A stretch of DNA of 18,013 nucleotides from the NCBI GenBank assembly GCA_036522155.1, contig DATDGI010000458.1:1-18013 (forward strand). The letters run 5' to 3'. Under the pieces are notes generated by a model, which worked only from the letters and a program-made list of their open reading frames with translations, was not told where the DNA came from and ran no database searches. Position 1 is the first letter of the stretch, and each line of letters opens with the position of its first letter. This DNA comes from UBA9676 sp036522155 (GTDB lineage Bacteria; Actinomycetota; Actinomycetes; Streptosporangiales; Streptosporangiaceae). Positions 1 through 7,127 of this stretch are shown one piece after another. The translations under genes and the position numbers were made by a program.

Positions 1-814
1 ACGCCACCCAGGCCACCGCGGCCAGCCCGGCGGTCGCCGTGCCCGCGGCGGCGAGCGGCAGCACTCCGGCCGGGTGCGCCGGGCGGCCAGGCCGGCGAGC
101 CCAGCCGCGGGCCCGCGCCGCCACCTCGATCAGCCCGGATGCCGCCAGTACCAGCACCAGCCACGGCCCGAGCAGGGCGGACGCGGCTCCGCCGGCCACC
201 AGATAGCCGCACCAGCGCACGTGAGCCGCGCGAGCCGCCGCTCGCTGCGCGGCCGGGGCCGGGTTCGCCGCAGGCCGTTCGCCGGTGGCCGGGTTCGCCG
301 CAGGCCGTTCGCCGGTGGCCGGCGCGCGCCGCGGCTGCGGCTCGGTGCCGGCCGGATGCGCCGCCGCGCGTGGCCCAGCCCCGGCGCGCCGCCAGCTGGC
401 CGGGGCCAGCCCGATGGCCGACGCCAGCGCGACCGCGGGGACGGCCGCGCCGGCCCCCAGCGCGGTGCCGGCCACCCAGCCGGGCGGGTGCGCGGCCAGG
501 AACAGCGACGCCAGCGCCAGGATCACGATCAGGCCGGGCACGATGAAGCACAGGCCGCCGAGCAGCGCCCCGGCCGGTCCCCGCAGCCGCCAGGCGCAAT
601 AGATCGCGAGCTGGGTGGACGCCGGGCCGGGCAGCAGGTTGACCGCTGCCACCCCGTCCTCGAACTCGCTGGCCGCCAGCCAGCCCCGGTCGTCGACGCA
701 CAGCCGGCGCAGCAGCGCGATGTGCGCCGGGGGCCCGCCGAACCCGATGCACCCGATGCGGCCCCACTCGCGGGCGATGACGGCCAGCGGCACCCGCCCG
801 GGGTCCTCAGCCAC
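1..814 (-). CDS. Chromate transporter family membrane protein (ChrA/CHR type), partial
   Basis: Predicted inner-membrane transporter of the CHR family; members export chromate, but many actinobacterial ones are untested. The reading frame runs without a stop from a GTG at 814 to the window edge, about 271 codons, so the C-terminal part lies outside. The N-terminal CHR signature is clear: GRIGCIGFGGPPAHIALLRR near residues 18-37, then the conserved NLLPGPASTQLAIY near 59-72, followed by a hydrophobic stretch at about 82-107 and another at about 113-137. Residues 138-190 form an Ala/Pro/Arg-rich linker containing a perfect 10-residue duplication (ATGERPAANP twice), probably a cytoplasmic loop between the two CHR halves. 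No strong ribosome binding site precedes the GTG. It starts 34 bp after the HAD gene stop on the same strand, so the two may be co-transcribed. The family assignment is firm; chromate as substrate is inferred. Confidence 0.85.
   Translation of the reverse strand, partial: MAEDPGRVPLAVIAREWGRIGCIGFGGPPAHIALLRRLCVDDRGWLAASEFEDGVAAVNLLPGPASTQLAIYCAWRLRGPAGALLGGLCFIVPGLIVILALASLFLAAHPPGWVAGTALGAGAAVPAVALASAIGLAPASWRRAGAGPRAAAHPAGTEPQPRRAPATGERPAANPATGERPAANPAPAAQRAAARAAHVRWCGYLVAGGAASALLGPWLVLVLAASGLIEVAARARGWARRPGRPAHPAGVLPLAAAGTATAGLAAVAWVA
261..320. repeat. Perfect 30-bp tandem duplication inside the chromate transporter gene
   Basis: Two identical 30-bp units (261-290 and 291-320) begin GGGTTCGCCGCAGGCCG. 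Because 30 is a multiple of three, the frame is kept and the protein gains a second 10-residue copy in its central linker. Complete identity suggests a recent slippage or unequal-exchange event. Confidence 0.95.
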
Positions 815-848
815 GGACAGTCAACCTACCGGGGCCGGAACCGGCCGG

Positions 849-1580
849 TCAGCCCGCGGGGGCCGGACTGGTCAGCCAGTCGATGGCCTGCACCACGTGG
901 GCGGTGTCGGCCAGGTCGTCCACGACCACGTCGGCGCCCTCCTCGCGCAGTTCCGCGGCGGACGAGCGGCCACTGGCCACCGCCACGCTGCGGGCCCCGC
1001 CCATCCGGGCCGCGGCCACGTCGCGGGTCGAGTCGGCCACGTAGACCGTCGCCTTCTCGGTGAAGTCCACGCCGTACTTCTCGGCCGCCCGGCCCCGCGC
1101 GTTCAGCAGCAGCGCACCCTTGGGAAAGACCTCGGAGCCGTAACCGCCGACCTCGGTGTCGAAATACCGCTCAAGCCCGAAGGCGCGCAACTTCTCGATC
1201 GCGTTCGGCTTGATGGCGCCGGTGAGCACGGTCTGCACCACCCCCGGCAGCGCGGCCACCTCGGCCACCGCGTCCCTGGCCCCGGGCAGCAGCCGCCCCT
1301 CCTGCGTGATCAGTTTCCGCCGGGCGCGGAACGCCGTGGCGAGTTCGGCCGTGAACCGGCCCAGCATCTCCTCGCCTGCCGGGGCGGCGGCCTGTGCGTC
1401 CGTCTCGTTCAGCGCGAGGGCGTCAAAGAAGATCTCCGATTCGGTCCGCCCGGCCGTCTGCGGCAGCCGGACCAGCGGCCGGCCGGTCACCGTACGGAAC
1501 GCGTCGGCGTAGGCGGCTCGGGTCACCCGCCCGACGTCCAGCAGGGTCAGGTCGATGTTCCACAGCACCAGACGGTGAAT
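849..1580 (-). CDS. HAD-superfamily hydrolase-like protein with Asn at the nucleophile position
   Basis: Soluble HAD-fold protein of about 243 residues with a helical cap, resembling phosphoglycolate phosphatase-like enzymes; substrate unknown. Motif I reads LVLWNIDLTLLD (residues 4-15 from the proposed start), so the usual nucleophilic Asp is Asn8, while the second Asp (D10) remains. Motif II is Thr120 in TVLTGAIKP, the Lys of motif III may be K154 (FPKG), and motif IV is VADSTRD with D183 and D187. The start is uncertain. Upstream in frame there is no ATG, GTG or TTG until 1712, and that extension is a Pro/Arg low-complexity stretch made of a 21-bp repeat. A GGAGG motif (1586-1590 in complement) lies 5 nt before an ATT at 1580 that would give MHRLVLW, a natural HAD start; a GTG at 1563 would cut off strand 1. 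The chromate-type transporter gene follows 34 bp downstream. Fold certain, activity doubtful. Confidence 0.8.
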   Translation of the reverse strand: MHRLVLWNIDLTLLDVGRVTRAAYADAFRTVTGRPLVRLPQTAGRTESEIFFDALALNETDAQAAAPAGEEMLGRFTAELATAFRARRKLITQEGRLLPGARDAVAEVAALPGVVQTVLTGAIKPNAIEKLRAFGLERYFDTEVGGYGSEVFPKGALLLNARGRAAEKYGVDFTEKATVYVADSTRDVAAARMGGARSVAVASGRSSAAELREEGADVVVDDLADTAHVVQAIDWLTSPAPAG

Positions 1581-1590
1581 GCGGACCTCC

Positions 1591-1632
1591 GGAGTTCGTG
1601 ACTGCGGCGGCGGAGTTCGTGGCTGTGGCGGC
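1591..1632. repeat. Imperfect 21-bp tandem duplication upstream of the HAD gene
   Basis: Units 1591-1611 and 1612-1632 both begin GGAGTTCGTG and differ at two positions. They lie just upstream of the likely translation start of the HAD gene. Each copy carries GGAGTT next to the complement-strand GGAGG that may be its ribosome binding site. Confidence 0.8.
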
Positions 1633-1721
1633 CGGGACCGCGGCCGGCCCAGCTCACCACGGTCCGCTGTCGGCCCATTGCGCGGCGCCGCCAGCCTATG
1701 CCCGCGGCCCATCCGGCGCTG

Positions 1722-1781
1722 GCCGTCTGACCCGTCGGGTCCTGGCTGCTAGCCGTCTGACCCGTCAGGCCCTGGCTAGCT
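1722..1781. repeat. Imperfect 30-bp tandem duplication in the intergenic gap
   Basis: Units 1722-1751 and 1752-1781 share GCCGTCTGACCCGTC and most of the following CCTGGCT stretch. No coding role is apparent. It adds to the set of short tandem duplications seen across this window. Confidence 0.75.
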
Positions 1782-1893
1782 GGCCGACAGGGACGAGGCC
1801 CGGCTGGCCGCCAGGAACGAGGTCCGGCCGGCCGCTTCGGCCGTGGCCGGCCGGGGCAGGCGCTACCGTAGAACGGCTCCGGTCCAGGTCAGC

Positions 1894-1901
1894 AGAGGAG
1901 G
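1894..1901 (+). promoter_or_regulatory. Ribosome binding site of the lipoprotein gene
   Basis: AGAGGAGG lies 7 nt before the ATG at 1909. It fixes the start there instead of at an earlier in-frame ATG at 1843, and it places the lipoprotein signal peptide directly at the N-terminus. Confidence 0.85.
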
Positions 1902-1908
1902 CAAGCGG

Positions 1909-3417
1909 ATGCCGGGCCGCCCATGCGCCGCCGCGCTCGCCGCCGTGCTGGCGAGCGTCACCCTGGCCGGCTGCTCCGGACCGGGACCCAGCGCCAGCCA
2001 GCCCGCTGGCCGGCCGGTGCTGTCCGCGACCGCCGGCCCGACCTTCTCGGCCCTGGGCCAGCAGGCCGTACGCACCCTGGAGCAGGGCTACTACACCGGC
2101 GCCGGTACCTGGAACACCTGCCTGCCCGGCAATTGCGGGACCGGCAACCTGGACTGGGGCGACGACTCGCTCACCTACGCGCTGTACTTCCACTGGCGCC
2201 TCACCCATGACCCGGGGGTCGTCCCGATCATGAACGCGCTGGCCGGCACCGCCTACCGCTACACCCCGGGCACGTCCTCGTGGAGCGACGTGCCCATGTG
2301 GGACACGATCGCCGACGTCCGCGAGTACCAGGTCACGGGCAACCCGGAAGCGATAGCCAAGGCCGAGGCCGCCTTCCGTTTCGTCGCCATCGACCACGAG
2401 CCCGAATTCGCCTTCGGCGCCTGCCCGAGCGTCTTCTACCAGCAGCCGGGCGGCGGGAACCGGCTCAAGACGCTGGAAACCGGCTCCAACTACATCAAGG
2501 CCGCGCTGCTGCTGTACCAGGTCACCCACTTCCAGCGCTACCTGCAGGAGGCCATGGCGGAGTACAACGCGGTCCGGGCCTACTTCCTGTCCCCGGGCAT
2601 CCCGCTCTACACGGTCTATGTCTTCGACAGCGGCCGGGCCTGCCACCAGGTGCCCGCCCGCTACTTCGGCTCGGCGAACGGCAACATGATCTGGGCCGGC
2701 TTCTGGCTGGCGAGGGCCACCGGCCACTCGTCCTACCGGCAGCAGGCGCTCGCGACCGCGCACGCGGTCCAGCAGCACCTGGCCGACGGGGCCGGCGTCT
2801 ACACCGACCTGCAGGCCGAGAACGACATCGGCGAGCCGCTGGTGGAAGCCATGTACGACCTGGCCACGCTCGGCCATCAGGGGTTCGCCCGGCGCTGGCT
2901 GCTGACCGCGGCCAGCGCCGCGGCCGCCGAGGTCACCCCGGCCGGCACCTACGGCCGGTTCTTCGACGGCCCCCCGCCGCAGGCGCCGGTGACCGTCTGG
3001 CAGGTCAACGGCGGCCTCACCGTGGAGCAGGCGGCCGCGGCCCTCGATCCGGGGGGCAGGCCGGCCCGGCCGGGGTTCTGGACCCACGCCGTCTTCGTCC
3101 GGCATGACCTGTTCCTGCACCACGGCGGGGTCTCGTTCACCTTCACCGGGCGCGCGGTCGCGATCATCGGCACGATCGGGGAGGTCTGCTGCGAGCCCGG
3201 CCACGCCCGGGTCTTCATCGACGGCACCCAGACCTTCGACCAGACCGGCATCTGGCAGAACAAGTCAAGCTCGGGCCACAGCCTGGCGGACTCGGTGCTG
3301 TTCGCCTGGCGCTGGCCCCGGCCCGGCACGCACACGATCTCCATCCGGCCCGGCCTGGTCAATCCCAAGGAAGGCGGCCCGTTCTTCCACATGATCGGCT
3401 ACGACGTCGTGCATTGA
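1909..3417 (+). CDS. Secreted lipoprotein with predicted six-hairpin (alpha/alpha) glycosidase domain
   Basis: Predicted extracellular, membrane-anchored protein of 502 residues. The N-terminus is a lipoprotein signal peptide: basic start, hydrophobic core, lipobox LAGC with the lipidated Cys22, then a Gly/Pro/Ser linker. Residues ~45-370 are rich in helical repeats with aromatic/acidic clusters (WGDD at 83-86, ETGSNYIKAALLLYQVT, GNMIWAGFWLARATG, NDIGEPLVEAMYDLA). This pattern suits an (alpha/alpha)6 glycoside hydrolase, perhaps GH76-like, in which an Asp-Asp pair is catalytic. Residues ~385-502 are beta-rich (SFTFTGRAVAIIGTIG, HARVFIDGTQTF, GTHTISI) and resemble a galactose-binding-like carbohydrate-binding module. 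The start is set by the strong ribosome binding site. It stands alone on the plus strand, converging with the pyrroline-carboxylate dehydrogenase gene. Surface polysaccharide processing is an inference and the exact family is not established. Confidence 0.75.
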   Translation: MPGRPCAAALAAVLASVTLAGCSGPGPSASQPAGRPVLSATAGPTFSALGQQAVRTLEQGYYTGAGTWNTCLPGNCGTGNLDWGDDSLTYALYFHWRLTHDPGVVPIMNALAGTAYRYTPGTSSWSDVPMWDTIADVREYQVTGNPEAIAKAEAAFRFVAIDHEPEFAFGACPSVFYQQPGGGNRLKTLETGSNYIKAALLLYQVTHFQRYLQEAMAEYNAVRAYFLSPGIPLYTVYVFDSGRACHQVPARYFGSANGNMIWAGFWLARATGHSSYRQQALATAHAVQQHLADGAGVYTDLQAENDIGEPLVEAMYDLATLGHQGFARRWLLTAASAAAAEVTPAGTYGRFFDGPPPQAPVTVWQVNGGLTVEQAAAALDPGGRPARPGFWTHAVFVRHDLFLHHGGVSFTFTGRAVAIIGTIGEVCCEPGHARVFIDGTQTFDQTGIWQNKSSSGHSLADSVLFAWRWPRPGTHTISIRPGLVNPKEGGPFFHMIGYDVVH

Positions 3418-3499
3418 GATGCCAAACGGCGAGCGCTCCCGGCGCCCGCTGCCCGGCCCGGCCGCCGCTTTCCGCCCCAGCCCGTCCGGAAGCCCCGGG

Positions 3500-5128
3500 T
3501 CAGCCCATGTGCGGGTAGCGGTGATCGGTGGGCGGGACGAACAACTCCTTGATGGTGCGGGCGTTGACCCAGCGGATCAGGTTGAAGATCGAGCCTGCCT
3601 TGTCGTTGGTCCCGCTGGCCCTGGCCCCGCCGAACGGCTGCTGCCCGACGACCGCCCCGGTCGGCTTGTCGTTGATGTAGAAGTTGCCGGCCGAGAACCG
3701 CAGCGCGTCGGTGGCGGCGGCGATCGCGGCCCGGTCCTGGGCGATGATCGAGCCGGTGAGCGCGTACGGCGCCACGTCGGCGGCCTGGGCGACCGCCTCG
3801 TCGTACCGGTCGTCGTCGTAGACGTGCACGGCCAGGATGGGGCCGAAATATTCGGTGGTGAACACCTCGTCCGCCGGGTCGGCGCACTCCAGCACGGTGG
3901 GCGCGACGAAATAGCCCTCGGTGTCGTCCACGCTGCCGCCGGTGAGCACCCGCACGGCCGGCCGGGTCCGGGCCCGGGCCAGGGCGTCGGCATGCTTGGC
4001 GAACGCCCGCTTGTCGATCACCGCGCCCATGAACAGCGACAGGTCGGCCGCCACGTCGCCCATGGTGAGCGACTCCACCTGCGCCAGGAAGTCATCCCGG
4101 AATCCCTGCCACAGCGAGCGGGGCAGGTACGCCCGGGAGGCGGCGGAACATTTCTGCCCCTGGTACTCGAACGCGCCCCGGATCAGCGCCGTGGCCAGCA
4201 CCGCCGGTTCGGCCGACGGATGGGCGATGACGAAGTCCTTGCCCCCGGTCTCGCCGACCAGCCGCGGGTAGCCGCGGTAGGAGGCGATGTTCTCCCCGAC
4301 CGTGCGCCACAGGTGCTGGAAGGTGCCGGTGGAGCCGGTGAAGTGGATGCCGGCCAGGTCCGGGTGCGGCAGCGCGACCCGCGACACGGCCTGGCCGTCC
4401 CCGGTGACCATGTTGATCACCCCGGGCGGCAGCCCGGCCGCGGCCAGCAGCTGCATGAGGTAGTGCGCGGACAGCTGCTGGGTCGGCGACGGCTTCCAGA
4501 TCACCACGTTGCCGAGCAGGGCCGGCGCGGTCGGCAGGTTCCCCGCGATCGAGGTGAAGTTGAACGGCGTGATGGCCAGCACGAACCCTTCCAGCGGCCG
4601 GTACTCCAGCCGGTTCCACAGGCCCGGGCCGGACACCGGCTGCTCGGCCAGCAGCCTGCGCGCGTAGTGCACGTTGTAGCGCCAGAAGTCGATCAGCTCG
4701 CACGCGGCGTCGATCTCGGCCTGGTACACCGACTTGGACTGGCCCAGGATCGTGGACGCGTTGATGGTGGCCCGCCACGGCCCGGCCAGCAGGTCGGCCG
4801 CCTTGAGCAAGATCGCGGCCCGGTCGTCGAAGGACAGCGCCCGCCAGCCAGGCGCGGCGGCCGCGGCGGCGTCGATGGCCGCGGCCACGTCCGCATCGGT
4901 GGCGTTGTGCAAGGTGCCGAGCACGTGCCGGTGGTTGTGCGGGGCCACCACGTCGACCGGCTCCCCCTGGCCGGCCCGCTGCTGGCCGCCGATGGTCATG
5001 GTCAGTTCGGCCCGCTCGCCGGCCAGTTCCTTGACCTTGTGCTCCAGTGTCGCCCGCTCGGCACTGCCCGGCGGGTACTGCCGGACCGGCTCGTTCACCG
5101 GCGGCGGGACAGTGGTGACGGCGTCCAT
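3500..5128 (-). CDS. pruA: 1-pyrroline-5-carboxylate dehydrogenase (L-glutamate gamma-semialdehyde dehydrogenase)
   Basis: NAD-dependent enzyme of proline and arginine catabolism that oxidises glutamate semialdehyde to glutamate in the cytosol. It has 542 residues from ATG 5128, the usual length for the single-domain (non-PutA) form. Seen directly: the coenzyme region ITPFNFTSIAGNLP (186-199) and VIWKPS (209-214), the FTGSTGTF loop (263-270), the catalytic Glu293 in VGETGGKD and the nucleophilic Cys327 in YQGQKCSA. The phenylalanine-rich motifs distinguish this subgroup from betaine or acetaldehyde dehydrogenases. A GGGAG lies 9 nt before the ATG; the frame stays open further upstream but that part overlaps the preceding gene and is not conserved-looking. 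It lies 88 bp downstream of the DUF6912 gene on the same strand, so read-through transcription is likely. No proline dehydrogenase (putA/prodh) gene is in the window. Confidence 0.95.
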   Translation of the reverse strand: MDAVTTVPPPVNEPVRQYPPGSAERATLEHKVKELAGERAELTMTIGGQQRAGQGEPVDVVAPHNHRHVLGTLHNATDADVAAAIDAAAAAAPGWRALSFDDRAAILLKAADLLAGPWRATINASTILGQSKSVYQAEIDAACELIDFWRYNVHYARRLLAEQPVSGPGLWNRLEYRPLEGFVLAITPFNFTSIAGNLPTAPALLGNVVIWKPSPTQQLSAHYLMQLLAAAGLPPGVINMVTGDGQAVSRVALPHPDLAGIHFTGSTGTFQHLWRTVGENIASYRGYPRLVGETGGKDFVIAHPSAEPAVLATALIRGAFEYQGQKCSAASRAYLPRSLWQGFRDDFLAQVESLTMGDVAADLSLFMGAVIDKRAFAKHADALARARTRPAVRVLTGGSVDDTEGYFVAPTVLECADPADEVFTTEYFGPILAVHVYDDDRYDEAVAQAADVAPYALTGSIIAQDRAAIAAATDALRFSAGNFYINDKPTGAVVGQQPFGGARASGTNDKAGSIFNLIRWVNARTIKELFVPPTDHRYPHMG

Positions 5129-5216
5129 AGCGGGGCTCCCTGCGCTATCCGGCATCGTTGACGGCAGCACCCATCGTCGCACGCTGCGCCGCCGGTGGGC
5201 AGGGCCGCGGCGGGCG

Positions 5217-5711
5217 CTACTCGGCGAGGAAGGGCAGTTCCTGGGAGGCGTACCAGAGCAGTTCGTGGCCTTCCGCTCCGTCGACCACGAACCGCGCGTC
5301 GTCGTCCCCCTGGTCGGCGGCGGGCAGCGCGGCCACCGCCTCGGCGATGTCGGGCATGGCCAGCACCTCGTCCACGTGGCCGGACACCACCCGGTCCATC
5401 GGCACCGGGGTACCAATCTCGACCACGGTCGGCTCGTCGAACCCGCCGTCGTGGCCGATCATCTCGTCCGGGACATCGGCGGCCAGCACCACCCGCCGCC
5501 GGGGCGTGTCCGGGTCGCGCGCCAGCAGCCGCAACGACGCCCGCGCCGCGTGCGTCATGGCCACGTATTCGAGCTCTTCGAGATCACCGCTGGCGTACCA
5601 CTCGCGCAGGGCCGGCGTCACCGCGAACCCGCGCACCGGCGCCGGGCCGATCTCGCCGGTGCGCAGCAGGCATGCCAGCGTCGACAGCGTCGCTGGCAGG
5701 TACACACGCAT
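5217..5711 (-). CDS. DUF6912 family protein (actinobacterial, function unknown)
   Basis: A 164-residue cytoplasmic protein beginning MRVYLPATLSTLACLLRTGE, which I recognise as the opening of an actinobacterial family catalogued as DUF6912; no function has been established as far as I know. The middle contains MTHAARASLRLLARDPDTPRRRVVLAADVPDEMI and the C-terminal third is acidic (AADQGDDDARFVVDGAEGHELLWY). No signal peptide, membrane segment or catalytic motif is visible. The start is supported by GAGGAG 6 nt before the ATG. It sits directly upstream of pruA on the same strand with an 88-bp gap, the only contextual hint of its role. A dyad at 5777-5799 lies in its upstream region. Confidence 0.8.
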   Translation of the reverse strand: MRVYLPATLSTLACLLRTGEIGPAPVRGFAVTPALREWYASGDLEELEYVAMTHAARASLRLLARDPDTPRRRVVLAADVPDEMIGHDGGFDEPTVVEIGTPVPMDRVVSGHVDEVLAMPDIAEAVAALPAADQGDDDARFVVDGAEGHELLWYASQELPFLAE

Positions 5712-5776
5712 GGGGACTCCTCAGGTGCGGCCAGAGTCGCCGCACGGAGCGGGCAGCGCGAAGCCGCCTCCCGATG

Positions 5777-5799
5777 ATCACGAGTGTGCCACCCGTGAT
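5777..5799. promoter_or_regulatory. Dyad symmetry upstream of the DUF6912/pruA pair
   Basis: ATCACG (5777-5782) and CGTGAT (5794-5799) form a perfect 6-bp inverted repeat with an 11-bp spacer, in the 117-bp gap between the Vsr gene stop and the DUF6912 start. The position suits an operator for the downstream genes. No regulator is identified, and a short dyad like this can occur by chance. Confidence 0.35.
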
Positions 5800-5828
5800 T
5801 CTCTTCGGCAGCCAAACGGCCGTGCCTG

Positions 5829-6266
5829 TTACCGCGGCGGGTCAGCCGGGCCTTTGACCGCCGCGATCACGGCCGCCAGCGCGTCGGTGAGCGACACGTG
5901 CTCCCAGATCCGGATCACCCGCCACCCGGCCGCGGTCAGGGCCGCGTCCGCGGCCCGGTCCCGCTCCACGTTCCGGCGCAGCTTGGGCGCCCAGTACCAC
6001 TCGTTCACCGCGGGATCGCGCCCGTGCTCGGGGCACACGTGCCAGAAGCACCCGTCCACGAAGACAGCCACCCGGCGGGCGGTGAAAGCGATATCGGGGC
6101 GGACCTTGGCACCGCCGTTCAGCTCAAGCCGGTAGTCCTTGCGAAACCGGAATCCCTGCCGGTGCAGCGCACTGCGCAGGGCGATCTCGGGCTTGGTGTC
6201 GGTCCGCCGGATGGCACGCATATTGGCGGCGCGGCCGGGGGTGGCGGGGGCCGGGTAGGTGCCCAC
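5829..6266 (-). CDS. vsr: Very short patch repair (Vsr) type DNA mismatch endonuclease
   Basis: Vsr enzymes nick DNA 5' of T:G mismatches created by deamination of 5-methylcytosine. The 145-residue product, from a GTG at 6266, shows the family pattern: MRAIRRTDTKPEIALRSALH, then VRPDIAFTARRVAVFVDGCFWHVCPEH, where the Asp of PDIAF and the FWH motif correspond to the metal-binding Asp and catalytic Trp-His of E. coli Vsr and the Cys/His residues to its zinc site, then KLRRNVERDRAADAALTAAGWRVIRIWE. The GTG lies 34 nt after the HAD phosphatase stop; an internal ATG at 6221 would give MRAIRR but also lacks a ribosome binding site, and family members usually have residues before it. No cytosine-5 methyltransferase gene lies nearby, unlike the classic dcm-vsr arrangement. 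Family assignment is secure; the start is less so. Confidence 0.9.
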   Translation of the reverse strand: MGTYPAPATPGRAANMRAIRRTDTKPEIALRSALHRQGFRFRKDYRLELNGGAKVRPDIAFTARRVAVFVDGCFWHVCPEHGRDPAVNEWYWAPKLRRNVERDRAADAALTAAGWRVIRIWEHVSLTDALAAVIAAVKGPADPPR

Positions 6267-6300
6267 GGAGGCCCAGGCTAGCGCGGCCCGGCCGGTCCGC

Positions 6301-7008
6301 TCAGGCCAGTGGCAGGCCGAACATGTCCGCCAGTTGGGCCACGGTCGCGGCCGGTTCGCCGTGCAGCACCCCACGCATGCCCAGGGCCTCGGCGGCCTGC
6401 ACGTTGGCCGTCATGTCGTCGACGAACACGCACTCGCCGGGGGCCAGCCCGATCAGGTCCACCGCGTGCCGGAAAATCCGCTCCTCCGGCTTGCGCATGC
6501 CGACCTCGGCGGAGATGACGACCGTGTCGAACAGTTCGGGGAGTATTTCCCGCGGGTACCCGTCGCTGCCCCAGGAGTTGGACAGCAGGCAGGTGCGCAG
6601 ACCGGCCGCGCGCAGGGCGCGGACGGCGGCGTACATCGGCTCGCACGGCACGGTGGCCGCGAACATCCGGGCGAGCAGCCCTTCGGCCGCCACCGTCCCG
6701 CCGTCCCGGCTGACCAGCCGGGCGGCCAGTTCCCGCTCGAACTCGGCGCTAGTGGACTCGCCCCGCTCCAGCGCGTGGATGGGGTTGCCGTCGCCGGCCC
6801 CGTCATAGGCCGCGTGCACCCACGGGCGCAGCGCGGCTCGGTAGGTATCGAGGTCGATGCGTTCTGCGTCCAGCCAGACCCGGACGCTGTCCATGACCGG
6901 CCCGGTCATCACCCCGCCCCAGTCGATGATCACGCCCTGATAGCCGCCCGGGCCACGGATACCGCCCGGGGTAACCGGGTCGCCAGCCTCCTGCACAGCG
7001 CCGAGCAT
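6301..7008 (-). CDS. HAD-family phosphatase (subfamily IA-like)
   Basis: Cytosolic HAD-fold hydrolase of 235 residues, probably acting on a small phosphate ester; substrate unknown. Motif I is VIIDWGGVMTG with nucleophile D29; the usual second Asp is Gly, a DxGGV form common in this subgroup. Motif II is S143 in CLLSNSWG, motif III is K173 in VGMRKPEERIF, and motif IV is FVDDM (D197, D198). Residues ~40-125 form a helical cap. ATG 7008 has no clear ribosome binding site. An AGGAGG motif lies just inside the frame at about residue 6 but no start codon follows it at a suitable distance, so the first ~20 residues are unsure. It is the first gene of the minus-strand run and overlaps no neighbour. 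A possible promoter lies at 7067-7094. Confidence 0.85.
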   Translation of the reverse strand: MLGAVQEAGDPVTPGGIRGPGGYQGVIIDWGGVMTGPVMDSVRVWLDAERIDLDTYRAALRPWVHAAYDGAGDGNPIHALERGESTSAEFERELAARLVSRDGGTVAAEGLLARMFAATVPCEPMYAAVRALRAAGLRTCLLSNSWGSDGYPREILPELFDTVVISAEVGMRKPEERIFRHAVDLIGLAPGECVFVDDMTANVQAAEALGMRGVLHGEPAATVAQLADMFGLPLA

Positions 7009-7127
7009 AAGCGGTCAAGATGGCGTAATCGGATCTGCCACCAACTACCGGCACTCCGGCCTCATTATCGTATTTCAGTTCGAGCTATGTGCAATAAAAT
7101 GTCAGACCTCGTTATTAGTATCGAACC
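7009..7127. promoter_or_regulatory. AT-rich divergent promoter region
   Basis: This 119-bp gap is markedly richer in A and T than its surroundings, especially 7060-7125. For the minus strand, TTGCAC (7094-7089) and TACGAT (7072-7067) with a 16-bp spacer make a plausible sigma-70-type promoter for the HAD phosphatase gene, giving a leader of about 50 nt. For the plus strand, TAGTAT (7116-7121) fits a -10 element only 6 nt before the ATG at 7128. The -35 for that direction is not recognisable. Confidence 0.5.

Larger units (their letters stand above)
1581..1908. other. Repeat-rich intergenic region between divergent genes
   Basis: This 328-bp gap separates the minus-strand HAD gene from the plus-strand lipoprotein gene and must contain both promoters. 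I see no convincing protein: frames that cross it are low-complexity and read into neighbours. It holds two short tandem duplications (1591-1632 and 1722-1781) and a looser GGCC-rich repeat at about 1790-1850. A TACCGT hexamer at 1864-1869 could be a -10 element for the lipoprotein gene, but no matching -35 is evident. Confidence 0.6.

Noticed and set aside
261..320. Repeat arrays as possible CRISPR
   Set aside because: Units are directly adjacent with no spacers and no cas genes are present.
74..1063. Long plus-strand open frames opposite the transporter and HAD genes
   Set aside because: Their translations are Arg/Pro/Ala low complexity with no family motif, while the minus strand encodes recognisable proteins. 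They are GC-rich antisense frames.
849..1712. Longer HAD protein starting at ATG 1712
   Set aside because: The extra 44 residues are Pro/Arg-rich and built from the 21-bp tandem repeat, with no ribosome binding site. The HAD strand begins near 1580.
3419..5161. 580-codon plus-strand frame across pruA
   Set aside because: It is antisense to a dehydrogenase gene whose catalytic residues are intact, and its translation is Gly/Arg/Val low complexity without motifs.
5777..5799. CIRCE or HspR-type heat-shock operator
   Set aside because: The dyad arms (ATCACG/CGTGAT) match neither consensus, and no chaperone gene follows.
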